Shown here one piece after another: positions 44,128-53,642 of a stretch of 64,000 nucleotides of DNA (its first letter is position 1; each line of letters begins with the position of its first letter). Below the pieces are notes generated by a model. It was not told the origin of the DNA. It worked only from the letters and a program-made list of their open reading frames with translations, and did not search any database. The stretch lies in contig DXJO01000004.1 of NCBI GenBank assembly GCA_019057475.1, forward strand, positions 1 through 64,000. The letters run 5' to 3'. This stretch comes from Candidatus Thorarchaeota archaeon. Its GTDB lineage: Archaea > Asgardarchaeota > Thorarchaeia > Thorarchaeales > Thorarchaeaceae. The position numbers and the translations under genes are program-made.

Positions 44128-45216
44128 ATGGCCCCTCCGATAGACCTTAAAACAGCCCTCTCTGTTGCAGAGATTGTGAACAAGATGAACAGTTTCTACG
44201 GACGCGACCTACTATGCACGCAAGATTGGAGCATTGACGAACTCGAGAAGACACTCGACCTGTCATTTGAGTTCAAGGCTAATCGTTTTGACCATGCACT
44301 GAACAACTGTCTTGACCGCCGGACATTTTTCATGTTCTTCTACAATCCAAGTGTCCGCACCAGGCAGTCGTTCGAAGCAGCAGCGACGGAGCTTGGCGGC
44401 CACGCTCAGTTCCTTGAGCCAAAGAGCATGCGACTTAAGTCCGCCAAATCCGCAGGAGAAACCATTGAGGATGCAGCCAATGTCATGAGTAGATACGCTT
44501 GTGGAATAGGAATCAGAATCTTAGAAACCGCCCTTGAATACTACGGCCAGGGTCATGAGATGCTTCAGGAGTACGCTAAGTATGCAAGTATCCCAATCGT
44601 ATCAATGGCGCACGATCGCTTCCACCCCTGCCAAGGGTTGGCTGATGTGATGGGCATGAGGATGCATGCCGGCAAGAACCTGAAGGGGAAGAAGATTCTG
44701 CAGGTTTGGGGCAAGGGAGCGCTTGTGCGTTCATGGTGTTCCGTGCAGGAAAGCATCTTGATCAATAGTCGGCTAGGCATGGATGTCACACTCGCACATC
44801 CTGAGGGATATGACCTTGATCCAGAGGTCATCAAATGGTGCGAGGAGAACGCTGCAGCTTCCGGTGGCAACTTTGAGGTTGTTCATGATATCGAGGAGGG
44901 CTACAAAGGAGCGGACTTTGTCTACTCACGCAACTGGATGACATCCGGTTTCTACGGAATAACCCAGAGCAAGGGAGCTGATGCTGCCAAGAAGAAGGAG
45001 ATTGAGCTTGCATCCAAGCACGACGAGTGGATCACGACCAGTGACTGGATGTCCAAGACAAATGATGCGTTCTTTACACACTGCGGACCAGTCGATAGGA
45101 ATGCAGAGGTAACCGATGAGGTCTGTGATGGTCCGAAGTCCATAGTGTACGATGTTGCCGAGAACCGACTGCACGTTCAGAAGGCGATTATGGCCCTAAC
45201 AATGGCGAAGCTGTAA
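44128..45216 (+). CDS. N-acetylornithine-carbamoyltransferase-like protein (copy 2)
   Basis: A 362-residue paralogue of the protein at 43027. It has FYNPSVRTRQSFEAA near residue 70, GGHAQFLEP, RFHPCQGLADVMG near 167 and the end RLHVQKAIMALTMAKL. The C-terminal substrate motif reads THCGPVDRN, where the first copy and most relatives have HCLP. Loss of that Leu alters the carbamoyl-phosphate and amine pocket, so this copy may use another amine or form a mixed oligomer with copy 1. No other arginine-pathway gene is in the window. Confidence 0.85.
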   Translation: MAPPIDLKTALSVAEIVNKMNSFYGRDLLCTQDWSIDELEKTLDLSFEFKANRFDHALNNCLDRRTFFMFFYNPSVRTRQSFEAAATELGGHAQFLEPKSMRLKSAKSAGETIEDAANVMSRYACGIGIRILETALEYYGQGHEMLQEYAKYASIPIVSMAHDRFHPCQGLADVMGMRMHAGKNLKGKKILQVWGKGALVRSWCSVQESILINSRLGMDVTLAHPEGYDLDPEVIKWCEENAAASGGNFEVVHDIEEGYKGADFVYSRNWMTSGFYGITQSKGADAAKKKEIELASKHDEWITTSDWMSKTNDAFFTHCGPVDRNAEVTDEVCDGPKSIVYDVAENRLHVQKAIMALTMAKL

Positions 45217-45225
45217 GCGACTAAT

Positions 45226-46116
45226 TTACCACGCACCCTCGGTTTCATCGAATGCTCGCATCAGGAACATAATGCTGACTGCCATCAGTATGAGAATGAT
45301 GATGAATGCGCCTATAAACGTGCCAGCAGTCAGGGGATTCCCCCATGGAGTAGTACGACTAAATAAGTCACTCCAGTACAATCCCCCTGTTGCCCTAGCA
45401 AACTCGGTCAGGATGAAGGGGACACTGACGAATGTTGCAATCGCGAGCATTATGTAACCTGCGCGTTTGAGCCAAACTTGTTTCGCAGTTTTTGTTTCCA
45501 TTGTTTTTTCCTCTATTCTCTCATCATTCAACGGCGCAACATCCTTGTTTTTCTTTGGGTCTGTCCCTCTTGTAATCAGATGGTCATGCACTCGGTTGTA
45601 CTTGTGTCTACAATAACTCTTGAATCCTTTGATAGATATGTCCCTATCCCGTGCCAATAGCTTCTCGGAAAAGAAGTAAGACACTAGGGCGACCAGTGCC
45701 CCCCAGAAAACCGGTTCTGGATTACCATAGAACAAGGTCACGTTATAGAGGGCTGCTCCAACTCTCAGACCCACAAGTCCCGAGAGCCAACTGGTATGGT
45801 TCTCGAAAATACTCCTTCTGGTATGGAGGTAATAAGATCCTGCAATCATTGCAAACAGGACGAAAGAAGCGATGTCCGCTACAATCCATATAACCCCCCA
45901 GTAGGTCGTCAGTGCAAAACGTACAATGGGGTTGTACTCGTAATCGGCACCATGCGCCTGGAACAAGAGGACGGTGTAAACCGCGTCAATCAACCCAATG
46001 GGCGAAATTGCCAATACAAGCCCTCGAACCCACTTCTCCTGCCACCAGAGAGAGAACATCTGACGAGAACTCATCGTAGATAGCGTGGGCTTTTGTCGCT
46101 TGACACCCATCGACAC
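45226..46116 (-). CDS. multi-TM protein of unknown function (DUF5658-like part)
   Basis: A 296-residue membrane protein not firmly recognised. The N-terminal two thirds have three or four TM helices with IDAVYTVLLFQAHGADYEYNPIV (about 42-64), which recalls the D-x-x-x-T ... E-x-NP pattern of DUF5658-like proteins. A charged linker (about 175-215) leads to two more TM helices at about 220-240 and 265-287. It is convergent with the transcarbamylase pair, 9 bp from the second stop. Confidence 0.55.
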   Translation of the reverse strand: MSMGVKRQKPTLSTMSSRQMFSLWWQEKWVRGLVLAISPIGLIDAVYTVLLFQAHGADYEYNPIVRFALTTYWGVIWIVADIASFVLFAMIAGSYYLHTRRSIFENHTSWLSGLVGLRVGAALYNVTLFYGNPEPVFWGALVALVSYFFSEKLLARDRDISIKGFKSYCRHKYNRVHDHLITRGTDPKKNKDVAPLNDERIEEKTMETKTAKQVWLKRAGYIMLAIATFVSVPFILTEFARATGGLYWSDLFSRTTPWGNPLTAGTFIGAFIIILILMAVSIMFLMRAFDETEGAW

Positions 46117-46204
46117 GTTTCACCAAGCGCAATGTCTGCGGGTATTGTCTTTAAGTTCTACTAATTGCGCTATGTTCGACCTTTCTACTGCAGGTCTTAG
46201 AATG

Positions 46205-46241
46205 AAAAAAGAGAGGGGCGCAGAGAGTCAGACTCTCTGCG
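46205..46241 (-). terminator. terminator of the oligopeptide-binding protein gene
   Basis: Twenty-six bases after the stop at 46267, the minus strand has an exact inverted repeat (46219-46241) with 11-bp arms CGCAGAGAGTC / GACTCTCTGCG and one central base, then CCCCTCTC and six T residues. This is the strongest terminator-like structure in the window. Confidence 0.7.
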
Positions 46242-46266
46242 TTCTAACTTGTATACCCTTTGGCTT

Positions 46267-48135
46267 CTACCCAGTTATATGGACGTGGTAGAAGTAGCAC
46301 TGGTGCATCGGGTTGCACGCATACTGGGCGTTGTACACATTGTGGCGAACGACGAGAAGGCTAGTTGCCTGATAGACCCAGATGTATCCAGCATGCTCAA
46401 TGATTGCATCTTGGACTAGGCCGTAGAGACGCTCTCGCTCCGCGATATCCGTTTCAACCGCAGCATCGTCAATCCAACCGTCGACTTGCGCTGCATTCCA
46501 GCCCGCTGACTCACCCAATCGTGCCCAGTACCCGTATGTACCAGTACTCTTCACGTATGGGGAAGCGTAGTTGTCTGGATCAGCGTAATCTGGAGCCCAG
46601 CCAATCATCCAACAACCCACTGTGCCATCAATGGCCGCACCGATGTAGCTTGACCATTCCATTCCCACAACGTCAATTGTGAGGGTCTCAGTGGGTTGAA
46701 TGGCACCATCCACTTCCAGCATGGCCATAATGCCATCCTTCAGAAGCAGCTGGCACTTCCGGCGAACCTCGTTACCAGTGTTGTAGTACAACACAAGGTG
46801 ATACGAGTTGTTGTTCAGAATAGCCTGAAAGCCGTCATCGTTCATCGCAGCATTCCAAGAATCCTTGGCCTTTTCAAGGTCATATGGATACTGGTACGCA
46901 GAGTAGTTGTGGGCAAACATCCCCTGCGGGATTGGTCCCTGTCCTTGGACACCAAAGCCGTTGATAACAGTGTCAATGGCAGTCTGGTAGTCGAACGCGT
47001 AGCTGAAGCACTGCCTGACGTTCTTGAGCCGGTATGGATTCTCGATAGTCTTACCTAGCGTGGCTTCGTTTATAATGTCGGACATCGTGAAGTGGATGTC
47101 TGCTATGCTGAAGGTTGGGTATTTCGCCCATATCTTGATGGCGGGATTAAGACTTTGATATGTCCCAGTGTTGGCCGCAAAAACAGGGGGCGACACGTTG
47201 TTGTAGAGTTCGTAAGCATGAGTCGCCGGCAAGTAAATGCCCAGCGAATCTCCAGTCAGGATGTTCTCAAGTCTGCTGGTGACTTCCTCATTTGTCTTGA
47301 TGATGACCGTGTCAATCGTACCTGCGTATGGGAACAAGGTCTTGGCATCATCTGCTCGCCAGTAGTCTTCGTACCTCCGCAAGACGACTCTCTCGTCCAT
47401 CACCCATTCTGTCATCATGTACGGTCCAGTGCCGCAAGTGTGCAAATCAATGTAGGTAGTGTGAGAACCGACGATAATACCCATGTGGGCTTCCACCCAT
47501 GTTGGGCTGATCATGGCGCCAACTTCATAGGTGATTGCAGCCAAGAATGGTGTGTAGGCATAGGCCAGCTTGATCACGATTTCGTATTCACTAGTCACAG
47601 TCAAAGCGCCAGTGCCTGCATCGTTTTGGGCTTTCCACGCAGTGTAGTTGCCTACGTGGTCCGCATGGGTACCTCCGAAGACAGCATCTTCAATTGCTTG
47701 ACCTCCGTAGATAGGCTCTGCAACCATCCATACAGGACCACTCGGGTCAAATGTTGCCAACATCCTCTCGAAGTTGTACTTGACACACGAAGCGTTGAAT
47801 GGTGTTCCATCATGGAATGTGACTCCTTCACGAAGGGTGAAGGTGTATTCCAACCCGTCGCTTGAGATGCTCAAGTCTGACGCCAGAAGTGGAACAACTG
47901 GGTCAGTTCTGAGACTATCCCATTCGTAGGTGTATAGTGTTTCATAGACGTTGTAGTGGACATGAGATCCGCGCGTTTCATAATTGGCGTGCGGGTCCAT
48001 ATACTTGGGATTGCCTATGGTTTCCGTGACTATTGTCTGGCCAGTAAGCACTGGTGGAGTCATCAAAATATATGCTCCAACAGACCCAACTATAACAACG
48101 ACCACTACAATCGCTATTAATTGATTTCGTTCCAA
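46267..48135 (-). CDS. oligopeptide/dipeptide ABC transporter substrate-binding protein
   Basis: A 622-residue family 5 solute-binding protein. It has an N-terminal TM anchor (about 7-27) without lipobox Cys, then the family core: PKYMDPHANYETRG, YEFTFTLREGVTFHDGTPFNA-type segment near 100-120 (here LEYTFTLREGVTFHDG) and the C-terminal NNSYHLVLYYNTG and PDYADPDNYASPYV stretches. It binds peptides outside the membrane and feeds the divergent permease-ATPase operon. GAGG lies before the ATG. The gene ends in its own terminator. Confidence 0.9.
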   Translation of the reverse strand: MERNQLIAIVVVVVIVGSVGAYILMTPPVLTGQTIVTETIGNPKYMDPHANYETRGSHVHYNVYETLYTYEWDSLRTDPVVPLLASDLSISSDGLEYTFTLREGVTFHDGTPFNASCVKYNFERMLATFDPSGPVWMVAEPIYGGQAIEDAVFGGTHADHVGNYTAWKAQNDAGTGALTVTSEYEIVIKLAYAYTPFLAAITYEVGAMISPTWVEAHMGIIVGSHTTYIDLHTCGTGPYMMTEWVMDERVVLRRYEDYWRADDAKTLFPYAGTIDTVIIKTNEEVTSRLENILTGDSLGIYLPATHAYELYNNVSPPVFAANTGTYQSLNPAIKIWAKYPTFSIADIHFTMSDIINEATLGKTIENPYRLKNVRQCFSYAFDYQTAIDTVINGFGVQGQGPIPQGMFAHNYSAYQYPYDLEKAKDSWNAAMNDDGFQAILNNNSYHLVLYYNTGNEVRRKCQLLLKDGIMAMLEVDGAIQPTETLTIDVVGMEWSSYIGAAIDGTVGCWMIGWAPDYADPDNYASPYVKSTGTYGYWARLGESAGWNAAQVDGWIDDAAVETDIAERERLYGLVQDAIIEHAGYIWVYQATSLLVVRHNVYNAQYACNPMHQCYFYHVHITG

Positions 48136-48345
48136 TGTTATCTTCCTCTAATATATTAGCGAATGCCATTAGCATCCTGCTTTCTGCACTCGTTCTTCGC
48201 ATGCGCGAATGAGTCTTGTTTACAGATGGTTCTAATATAGCTTGCGCCTTATCTGACATTAGAGAATGGGCCAGTCGTTTCAAGTTCCAAGTTGCCAGTA
48301 AACAAGAAATATCTAAGCGCTACTTCTGTTGCTTATCCCTAAATC

Positions 48346-48353
48346 CTTAAATA
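48346..48353 (+). promoter_or_regulatory. TATA box of the oligopeptide permease operon
   Basis: CTTAAATA lies about 82 bp before the ATG at 48435, in the 299-bp divergent gap with the binding-protein gene. This is one of the best TATA matches in the window. The rest of the gap shows no gene; CTATATTAGA at about 48232-48241 on the minus strand may serve the binding-protein gene. Confidence 0.5.
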
Positions 48354-48434
48354 CGGCCACAATTGAACACGCTCCAACGAGCCGAGTGAGAACGACCAGA
48401 CCTTGAGTTCAATACAACCTACGGAGGCATTCGG

Positions 48435-49469
48435 ATGAAGCTTAGGGATTTCATATTGAGAAGGTTAATTTTGGCAATACCAGTTGTGTTTGGGGTTATG
48501 ACGATGACATGGTTTCTATCGTATATCATTGGGAATCCTGTCGCAATGTATATCAACACAAACACCCCTGCTAGCGCCATTCCTGCCATAAGACGAGCAC
48601 ACGGCTTTGACGAGCCCCTTTATGTTCAATACTTCTTGTACCTATCTGGTTTATTCCAAGGAGACTGGGGAATCAGCACATCGACTTCCTTTAGGCCAGT
48701 CACTGAGATCATCCTACTGAAATTTCCGGCGACGATAGAGCTTTCCATGATTGCAATGATTTTCGCGATTGTCCTAGGCATCCCTCTTGGGATTCTCTCG
48801 GCCACACACAAGGACCAGAAAATCGATCATATCATGAGGATCTTTGCACTCGCAGGAGTTTCTATGCCTATCTTCTGGTTTGCGCTGATGTTGAAGCATG
48901 TCCTATATTTCCAGCTCGCTATCGCGGGGTTGCCCCATTTGCCTGGGGGTGAGAGATATACCCTCATCCGATATTTGAGCTTTAAATATACGACCGGGTT
49001 CCTCCTGATTGATTCCTTGTTTTTCTACGGCGACTTTACACTCTTCGTTGATGCTCTGTTGCATTTGGCGATGCCGGGATTCTGTCTTGGCTATCTCACA
49101 ATCGCAATCATAACAAGAATGATGCGCTCAAGTATGCTGGAGGTTCTGAGGGAAGATTACATCACATTAGCAAGATCAAAGGGCCTGACTGAGCGAGTTG
49201 TCATCTACAGGCATGCACTCAGGAATGCAATGATTCCGACCGTTACAGTCATCGGTCTGGCGTTTGGCAGTCTAATAACTGGCGCTGTGCTGACTGAAAC
49301 AATCTTTAACTGGCCTGGCCTGGGAAAGTGGGCTGTAAGAGCGATTTTTAGTTCCGATTTAGCTGCGATAAATGGATTCACGCTGTTGGTGGCTTTCATA
49401 TTCGTCACTGCGAACTTGGTCGTAGACCTGATCTATGGAGTGCTAGACCCAAGGATACGATTCGGATAG
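48435..49469 (+). CDS. dppB: oligopeptide ABC transporter permease (DppB type)
   Basis: A 344-residue permease with six TM helices and the DppB N-terminal pattern FILRRLILAIPVVFGVMT. The EAA loop that contacts the ATPases is in MLEVLREDYITLARSKGLTER (described by its core DYITLARSKG, near residue 240). GGAGG at 48423-48427 lies seven bases before the ATG. It is the first gene of a four-gene operon, with 4 bp to the next. Confidence 0.92.
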   Translation: MKLRDFILRRLILAIPVVFGVMTMTWFLSYIIGNPVAMYINTNTPASAIPAIRRAHGFDEPLYVQYFLYLSGLFQGDWGISTSTSFRPVTEIILLKFPATIELSMIAMIFAIVLGIPLGILSATHKDQKIDHIMRIFALAGVSMPIFWFALMLKHVLYFQLAIAGLPHLPGGERYTLIRYLSFKYTTGFLLIDSLFFYGDFTLFVDALLHLAMPGFCLGYLTIAIITRMMRSSMLEVLREDYITLARSKGLTERVVIYRHALRNAMIPTVTVIGLAFGSLITGAVLTETIFNWPGLGKWAVRAIFSSDLAAINGFTLLVAFIFVTANLVVDLIYGVLDPRIRFG

Positions 49470-49473
49470 GAGA

Positions 49474-50808
49474 GTGGCATATGTAATGTCGTCAGAATCG
49501 ATTCAAGCAATGGCGGAAGGAAGCAATGACATGGAGGGACGTGGAACACAGTTTCAGATACTGGCACTAATCCAGCTTATAGTGTCCATGATGGGTTTCA
49601 TGTTCGGTGGAACGGTCGTACTCGGAAGTCTTGCAGTAATGATGGGTGGACTGGAGGCAGGTTCTTGGTTGTTTTTGACCGCTTGGTTTGTGCAATCAAT
49701 CATCATCCTAATTCTGAGCTACATGCTGCTGCGGATAGGAATCGCCCTTTTGAATCGCGATATGTGGGCGTTCTCAGCCGCACTCTACCTGAACCTTTTG
49801 CTTGTCCTCGTATTCCTTACAATCGGCGGTGCCGGAACAATATTCGCGACCGCAGCCATTGTTCCAGTCGTTGTTCTCTTCTTGCCTGATGTGAAAAAGT
49901 ACTGGTACCCGAGCTTTTACGAGGACACAGTGCCGCGCATCAAGGAGTTGCGCCACGCTCTGTATCTAATTCGCAAGAGTCCCCTTGTGGTTGCAGGCAT
50001 CGTGATACTGGTCTGCTTTGTTGCAATTGCACTGCTCGCTCCATTCATCACTACCTACGGCCCGGAGCAGAGAATCTGGGCTGATTCCAATCTTCCCCCA
50101 GGCTCTCCGAGTTCCGTGGAGGGCATGCCTGATCATATCTGGGGAACCGATGATTCCGGTGGGGACATATACAGTCGGCTTATCTGGGCTGCACAAGTTG
50201 ACCTAAGGATTTCTCTTTCGGTAGTCATAGTTGCAGTAATGATTGGCACATTCATTGGTGCGGTGGCAGGGTACTACGGTGGCAAGATAGACGAACTCGT
50301 CATGCGCGTCACCGACGTGTTTTTCGCCTTTCCAGGTCTAATACTGTGTATGGCCATCGTCATGGCGTTGGGAGAGAAAAGCCTCGACACTATATCCATT
50401 GCATTGATGGTGGTTTGGTGGCCTACATATGCTCGTCTTGTGAGAGGTCAGGTTCTTGCAGAGCGAGAGAAGCTCTATGTCGAAGCAGCTCGCTCTATTG
50501 GAGCTAGCGATGGTCGGATTCTGCTCTTCCATATTATCCCCAACACGATTCAGCCATTGATTGTCCAGTCCACAATGGACGTGGGTTCGGTCCTTCTGAC
50601 AGCTGCTGGTCTTGCTTTCATAGGATTCGGTCCTCCTGCTGGAGCTGCAGAATGGGGTCTGATGATTGCGATTGCTCAGCTGTATTTCTCGATGAATCAG
50701 TATGCAATTTTCTTCCCTGGGATGGCAATCCTGTTAACAGCATTGGCATCAAACTTGGTGGGTGACGGGTTACGTGATATTCTTGACCCCAAGCTAAGGA
50801 GGAGATAG
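49474..50808 (+). CDS. dppC: oligopeptide ABC transporter permease (DppC type), with extra N-terminal membrane domain
   Basis: A 444-residue DppC permease. The normal part starts near residue 150 (LRHALYLIRKSPLVVAGIVI) and includes WGTDDSGGDIYSRLIWA and the EAA loop EREKLYVEAARSIGASDG near 330. Usual DppC proteins are about 280-300 residues; here about 140 residues with four extra TM helices come first. The start is GTG at 49474 or, better spaced from AGGAG at 49468-49472, ATG at 49486. Confidence 0.9.
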   Translation: MAYVMSSESIQAMAEGSNDMEGRGTQFQILALIQLIVSMMGFMFGGTVVLGSLAVMMGGLEAGSWLFLTAWFVQSIIILILSYMLLRIGIALLNRDMWAFSAALYLNLLLVLVFLTIGGAGTIFATAAIVPVVVLFLPDVKKYWYPSFYEDTVPRIKELRHALYLIRKSPLVVAGIVILVCFVAIALLAPFITTYGPEQRIWADSNLPPGSPSSVEGMPDHIWGTDDSGGDIYSRLIWAAQVDLRISLSVVIVAVMIGTFIGAVAGYYGGKIDELVMRVTDVFFAFPGLILCMAIVMALGEKSLDTISIALMVVWWPTYARLVRGQVLAEREKLYVEAARSIGASDGRILLFHIIPNTIQPLIVQSTMDVGSVLLTAAGLAFIGFGPPAGAAEWGLMIAIAQLYFSMNQYAIFFPGMAILLTALASNLVGDGLRDILDPKLRRR

Positions 50809-50812
50809 ATCA

Positions 50813-51964
50813 ATGGCAACAGAAGAACTTGTGCTGAAGATAACGGGGCTCAAGACCAACTTCTATACCTACGAAGGTGTTGTTCTGGCGTTAGACGGCG
50901 TTGAGCTGTTTCTAAGGCGCGGCGACACGATGGGTCTGGTGGGCGAAACGGGCTGCGGGAAATCGGTCACGGCCAGATCAATTCTGAGGCTTGTTGAGCC
51001 GCCAGGAAAAATAGAGGAAGGTGAGATCATCTTCTTCGATTCGGATGACCGGTCCGGAAAGATTACACCAATCGATCTTCTCCAACTACACCCGGAAGAA
51101 ATGCTTCATGTTCGCGGAAAGAGAATTTCCATTGTATTCCAGGATCCGGCAACTTTTCCCAATCCAGTCTTTCGCATCGGCACTCAGATTGCTGAATCCG
51201 TCTTGCTTCATCAGGACCTCTCACGTGAAGTGGTTGAGATGAAGATTGGCGAGATGAGGAATTCCCTAACTGGCGATTTGCCCGAGGAACGCCGTAGTCA
51301 GGTAGTGGAAAAAATTAGGTACTATGAGCAGCAGCTTGATGAGCCTCCGGAACCTGATGACAAGGACAAGAAGAAAGCCGCACAGATCGTTGCTGAAGAA
51401 ATGCTGAAGCTTGTGAAAATGCCATCACCTTCTTCAGTGATGATGCAGTACCCCCATGAGCTGTCTGGTGGGATGAGGCAAAGAGCATTGATTGCAATGG
51501 CTCTTGTCTGTAATCCGGAGATCTTGATTTGTGACGAGGCCACAACAGCTCTGGATGTGACGGTTCAAGCACAAGTGCTCAATCTGTTAAACGAGCTGAA
51601 GAAGGAGATTGGGGCTTCAATAATAATAATAACACACGACATGGGTGTTGTGGCTGAAACCTGCAACTGGGTGAGCGTAATGTATGCAGGGACGACCGTA
51701 GAGTCCTGTGCAACCGTTGACCTTTTTGCAAATCCTGTTCACCCATACACTGCAGGCCTTCTGACTGCAGTTCCCAAACTACATGATACGAGGGAACGCT
51801 TCCCCCAGATACGGGGAACGGTGCCAAACCTAATTACACCCCCCTCAGGATGCCGATTTCATCCTCGATGTGACTATTGTACTGAGATATGCAAGAAGGA
51901 GAAACCCGAGCTCAAAGAGCATCGCCCAGGTCATTGGGTGGCATGTCACAACCCGTTGAGCTGA
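50813..51964 (+). CDS. dppD: oligopeptide ABC transporter ATP-binding protein (DppD type)
   Basis: A 383-residue Opp/Dpp ATPase. Walker A is GETGCGKSV near residue 44, the Q-loop is VFQDPA, the signature LSGGMRQR, Walker B LICDEATTALDV and the H-loop ITHDMGVV. The C-terminal Fe-S type motif CRFHPRCDYCTEIC is present, as in many family ATPases. A charged insertion of about 55 residues (near 140-195, EERRSQVVEKIRYYEQQ) lies before the signature and looks like a coiled hairpin. AAGGAGG lies in the end of dppC. Confidence 0.92.
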   Translation: MATEELVLKITGLKTNFYTYEGVVLALDGVELFLRRGDTMGLVGETGCGKSVTARSILRLVEPPGKIEEGEIIFFDSDDRSGKITPIDLLQLHPEEMLHVRGKRISIVFQDPATFPNPVFRIGTQIAESVLLHQDLSREVVEMKIGEMRNSLTGDLPEERRSQVVEKIRYYEQQLDEPPEPDDKDKKKAAQIVAEEMLKLVKMPSPSSVMMQYPHELSGGMRQRALIAMALVCNPEILICDEATTALDVTVQAQVLNLLNELKKEIGASIIIITHDMGVVAETCNWVSVMYAGTTVESCATVDLFANPVHPYTAGLLTAVPKLHDTRERFPQIRGTVPNLITPPSGCRFHPRCDYCTEICKKEKPELKEHRPGHWVACHNPLS

Positions 51965-51981
51965 ACAGTGGAGGTTATGGA

Positions 51982-53007
51982 ATGTCTGACGACATATTAG
52001 TCAAAACTCGTGGACTCAAAAAGTACTTCCCCCTCACAGGTGGAGTATTCCGAAAGGTCATAGGGAAGGTTCATGCTGTCGATGGCGTAGATTTGGATAT
52101 CGCAAGAGGGGAGACCCTAGGCGTTGTGGGCGAGTCAGGCTGCGGCAAGACGACATTGGGCAGAACCATACTTCGATTACTCACCCCCACAGATGGCACT
52201 ATCGAGTTCGACGGGGTCGATATCACGGAGATTAAAGGTAGGGAACTCAGAGAAACTCGTAGGAACATGCAGATTATCTTTCAAGACCCGATGGCTTCTC
52301 TGAACCCCCGAGTCACTGTGAAGAACTCTGTAGGCGAACCATTTATTGTAAATAGAATCGCTAGAGGTCCGAGGATGCGAGATCTGGTGTTGGCCCTCTT
52401 TCTGAAGGTCGGACTCACGGAAGATCACTTGAATCGATTCCCACACGAGTTCAGCGGCGGCCAGCGTCAGCGAATTTGCATCGCAAGGGCTCTTGCACTG
52501 AACCCAAAGTTCATTGTGATGGACGAACCTACATCTAGTACCGATGTGTCAGTGCAAGCACAGACGCTCAATCTGATGAAGGACCTCCAAGATGAGTTCA
52601 AACTCACATACATGTTCATTTCACACAATCTTAGTGTTGTGAAGCATATGAGTGATCGCTTGGCGGTAATGTACCTAGGCAAGATTGTAGAGCTCACTCC
52701 TGGAGACATCTTCAGGGAAGCGCAGCATCCATACACGTTTGCACTGGTTTCGGCAGTTCCCATTCCTGACCCCAAGTTCGCTGGAAGAGCGCAGCTCCTC
52801 AAAGGGGAAGTGCCTAGCCCCATCAATCCTCCACGTGGCTGTCGTTTCCATCCAAGATGCATCTTCTGCAGGGATATCTGTACGCGTGAGGAGCCTGAGC
52901 TTAGGGACGTGGGCGATGGCCATCTGGTTGCATGCCATTTTGCTGGGGAGTTGGACTTCGGCGAGAGTGTTCAGCAAGAATACGCTGTTGCCTTGGCGGA
53001 TATGTAG
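51982..53007 (+). CDS. dppF: oligopeptide ABC transporter ATP-binding protein (DppF type)
   Basis: About 341 residues, partner of DppD. Walker [11 protein letters not shown]-loop [11 protein letters not shown], signature FSGGQRQR, Walker [13 protein letters not shown] and H-loop SHNLSVV are all intact. The end has the cysteine motif [15 protein letters not shown] chose the ATG at 51982, six bases after GGAGGT at 51970-51975; a longer frame from 51889 would overlap dppD by 76 bases. Confidence 0.92.
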   Translation: MSDDILVKTRGLKKYFPLTGGVFRKVIGKVHAVDGVDLDIARGETLGVVGESGCGKTTLGRTILRLLTPTDGTIEFDGVDITEIKGRELRETRRNMQIIFQDPMASLNPRVTVKNSVGEPFIVNRIARGPRMRDLVLALFLKVGLTEDHLNRFPHEFSGGQRQRICIARALALNPKFIVMDEPTSSTDVSVQAQTLNLMKDLQDEFKLTYMFISHNLSVVKHMSDRLAVMYLGKIVELTPGDIFREAQHPYTFALVSAVPIPDPKFAGRAQLLKGEVPSPINPPRGCRFHPRCIFCRDICTREEPELRDVGDGHLVACHFAGELDFGESVQQEYAVALADM

Positions 53008-53066
53008 TTCACGACCCAATCGAGCCATTAATGAACTCTACTCTCAATAATGGAGAGTGGTTAGCC

Positions 53067-53285
53067 ATGAGTTCGGAATTCACCCAACAGGACGAAAACG
53101 ATAACGAAGATGTGCCTTGGGATGATATCGTATACTATGAAGAGCAACAGGACCAGACCATTTACTTGGAAGCAACCGATTATGTCGCTCTATTCATTGC
53201 CGCCCTTCAAACGATTTTCCTGCCTTGTGTTATCTTGATGATAGTATTTGGGGCACTTGCGATTTTCCTCACCCTCATATTCTAG
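53067..53285 (+). CDS. small acidic single-TM protein
   Basis: A 72-residue protein with an acidic N-terminal half (QQDENDNEDVPWDD) and one C-terminal TM helix (about 45-70). It is tail-anchored in form, with the acidic part likely in the cytoplasm. The ATG at 53067 follows GGAGAGTGG; an ATG at 53031 is in frame. It lies 59 bp after dppF and 18 bp before the next small membrane protein, so it may belong to the transport operon. Confidence 0.6.
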   Translation: MSSEFTQQDENDNEDVPWDDIVYYEEQQDQTIYLEATDYVALFIAALQTIFLPCVILMIVFGALAIFLTLIF

Positions 53286-53303
53286 GCTTCAGCAGGTGGT
53301 ACC

Positions 53304-53642
53304 GTGAGTAGCAGGAAACACTTCATTCTAGGAGCAATGACCCTTGCGAGTGTGTTGGCTGTCTTGGATATTCTTCTTGCTCTCCTGCTTCTGGCAGCAT
53401 TTGGCAATGTTTCTGTATTCCACATGGCTTCGAATTTCTTGTTTATGGAGTTTGCAGGGATGCTCATCATTGGGGGCTGTCTTATGGCAAGAGAACCTCT
53501 TGAGGATAGTAAACGATATGATGACAATGGCAACCCTGTGATGTCATGGAGAGCTGCTCTTAAGGGAAGAAAGCTCCTAGGCGCTTCATTCTTCGTGCTG
53601 GTTATGTGTGGGCTCTTTGTAGTCATAGGGAACTACATTTAG
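53304..53642 (+). CDS. small three-TM membrane protein
   Basis: A 112-residue protein with three hydrophobic segments (about 9-31, 36-57, 91-110) and a charged loop between the second and third. Not recognised. The start is GTG at 53304 after AGGTGG. It follows the acidic single-TM gene and overlaps the convergent gene below by 57 bases at its 3' end. Confidence 0.6.
   Translation: MSSRKHFILGAMTLASVLAVLDILLALLLLAAFGNVSVFHMASNFLFMEFAGMLIIGGCLMAREPLEDSKRYDDNGNPVMSWRAALKGRKLLGASFFVLVMCGLFVVIGNYI

Noticed and set aside
51889-51981. Upstream extension of dppF
   Set aside because: It would overlap dppD by 76 bases and adds residues not seen in the family; GGAGGT directly before the ATG at 51982 decides the start.
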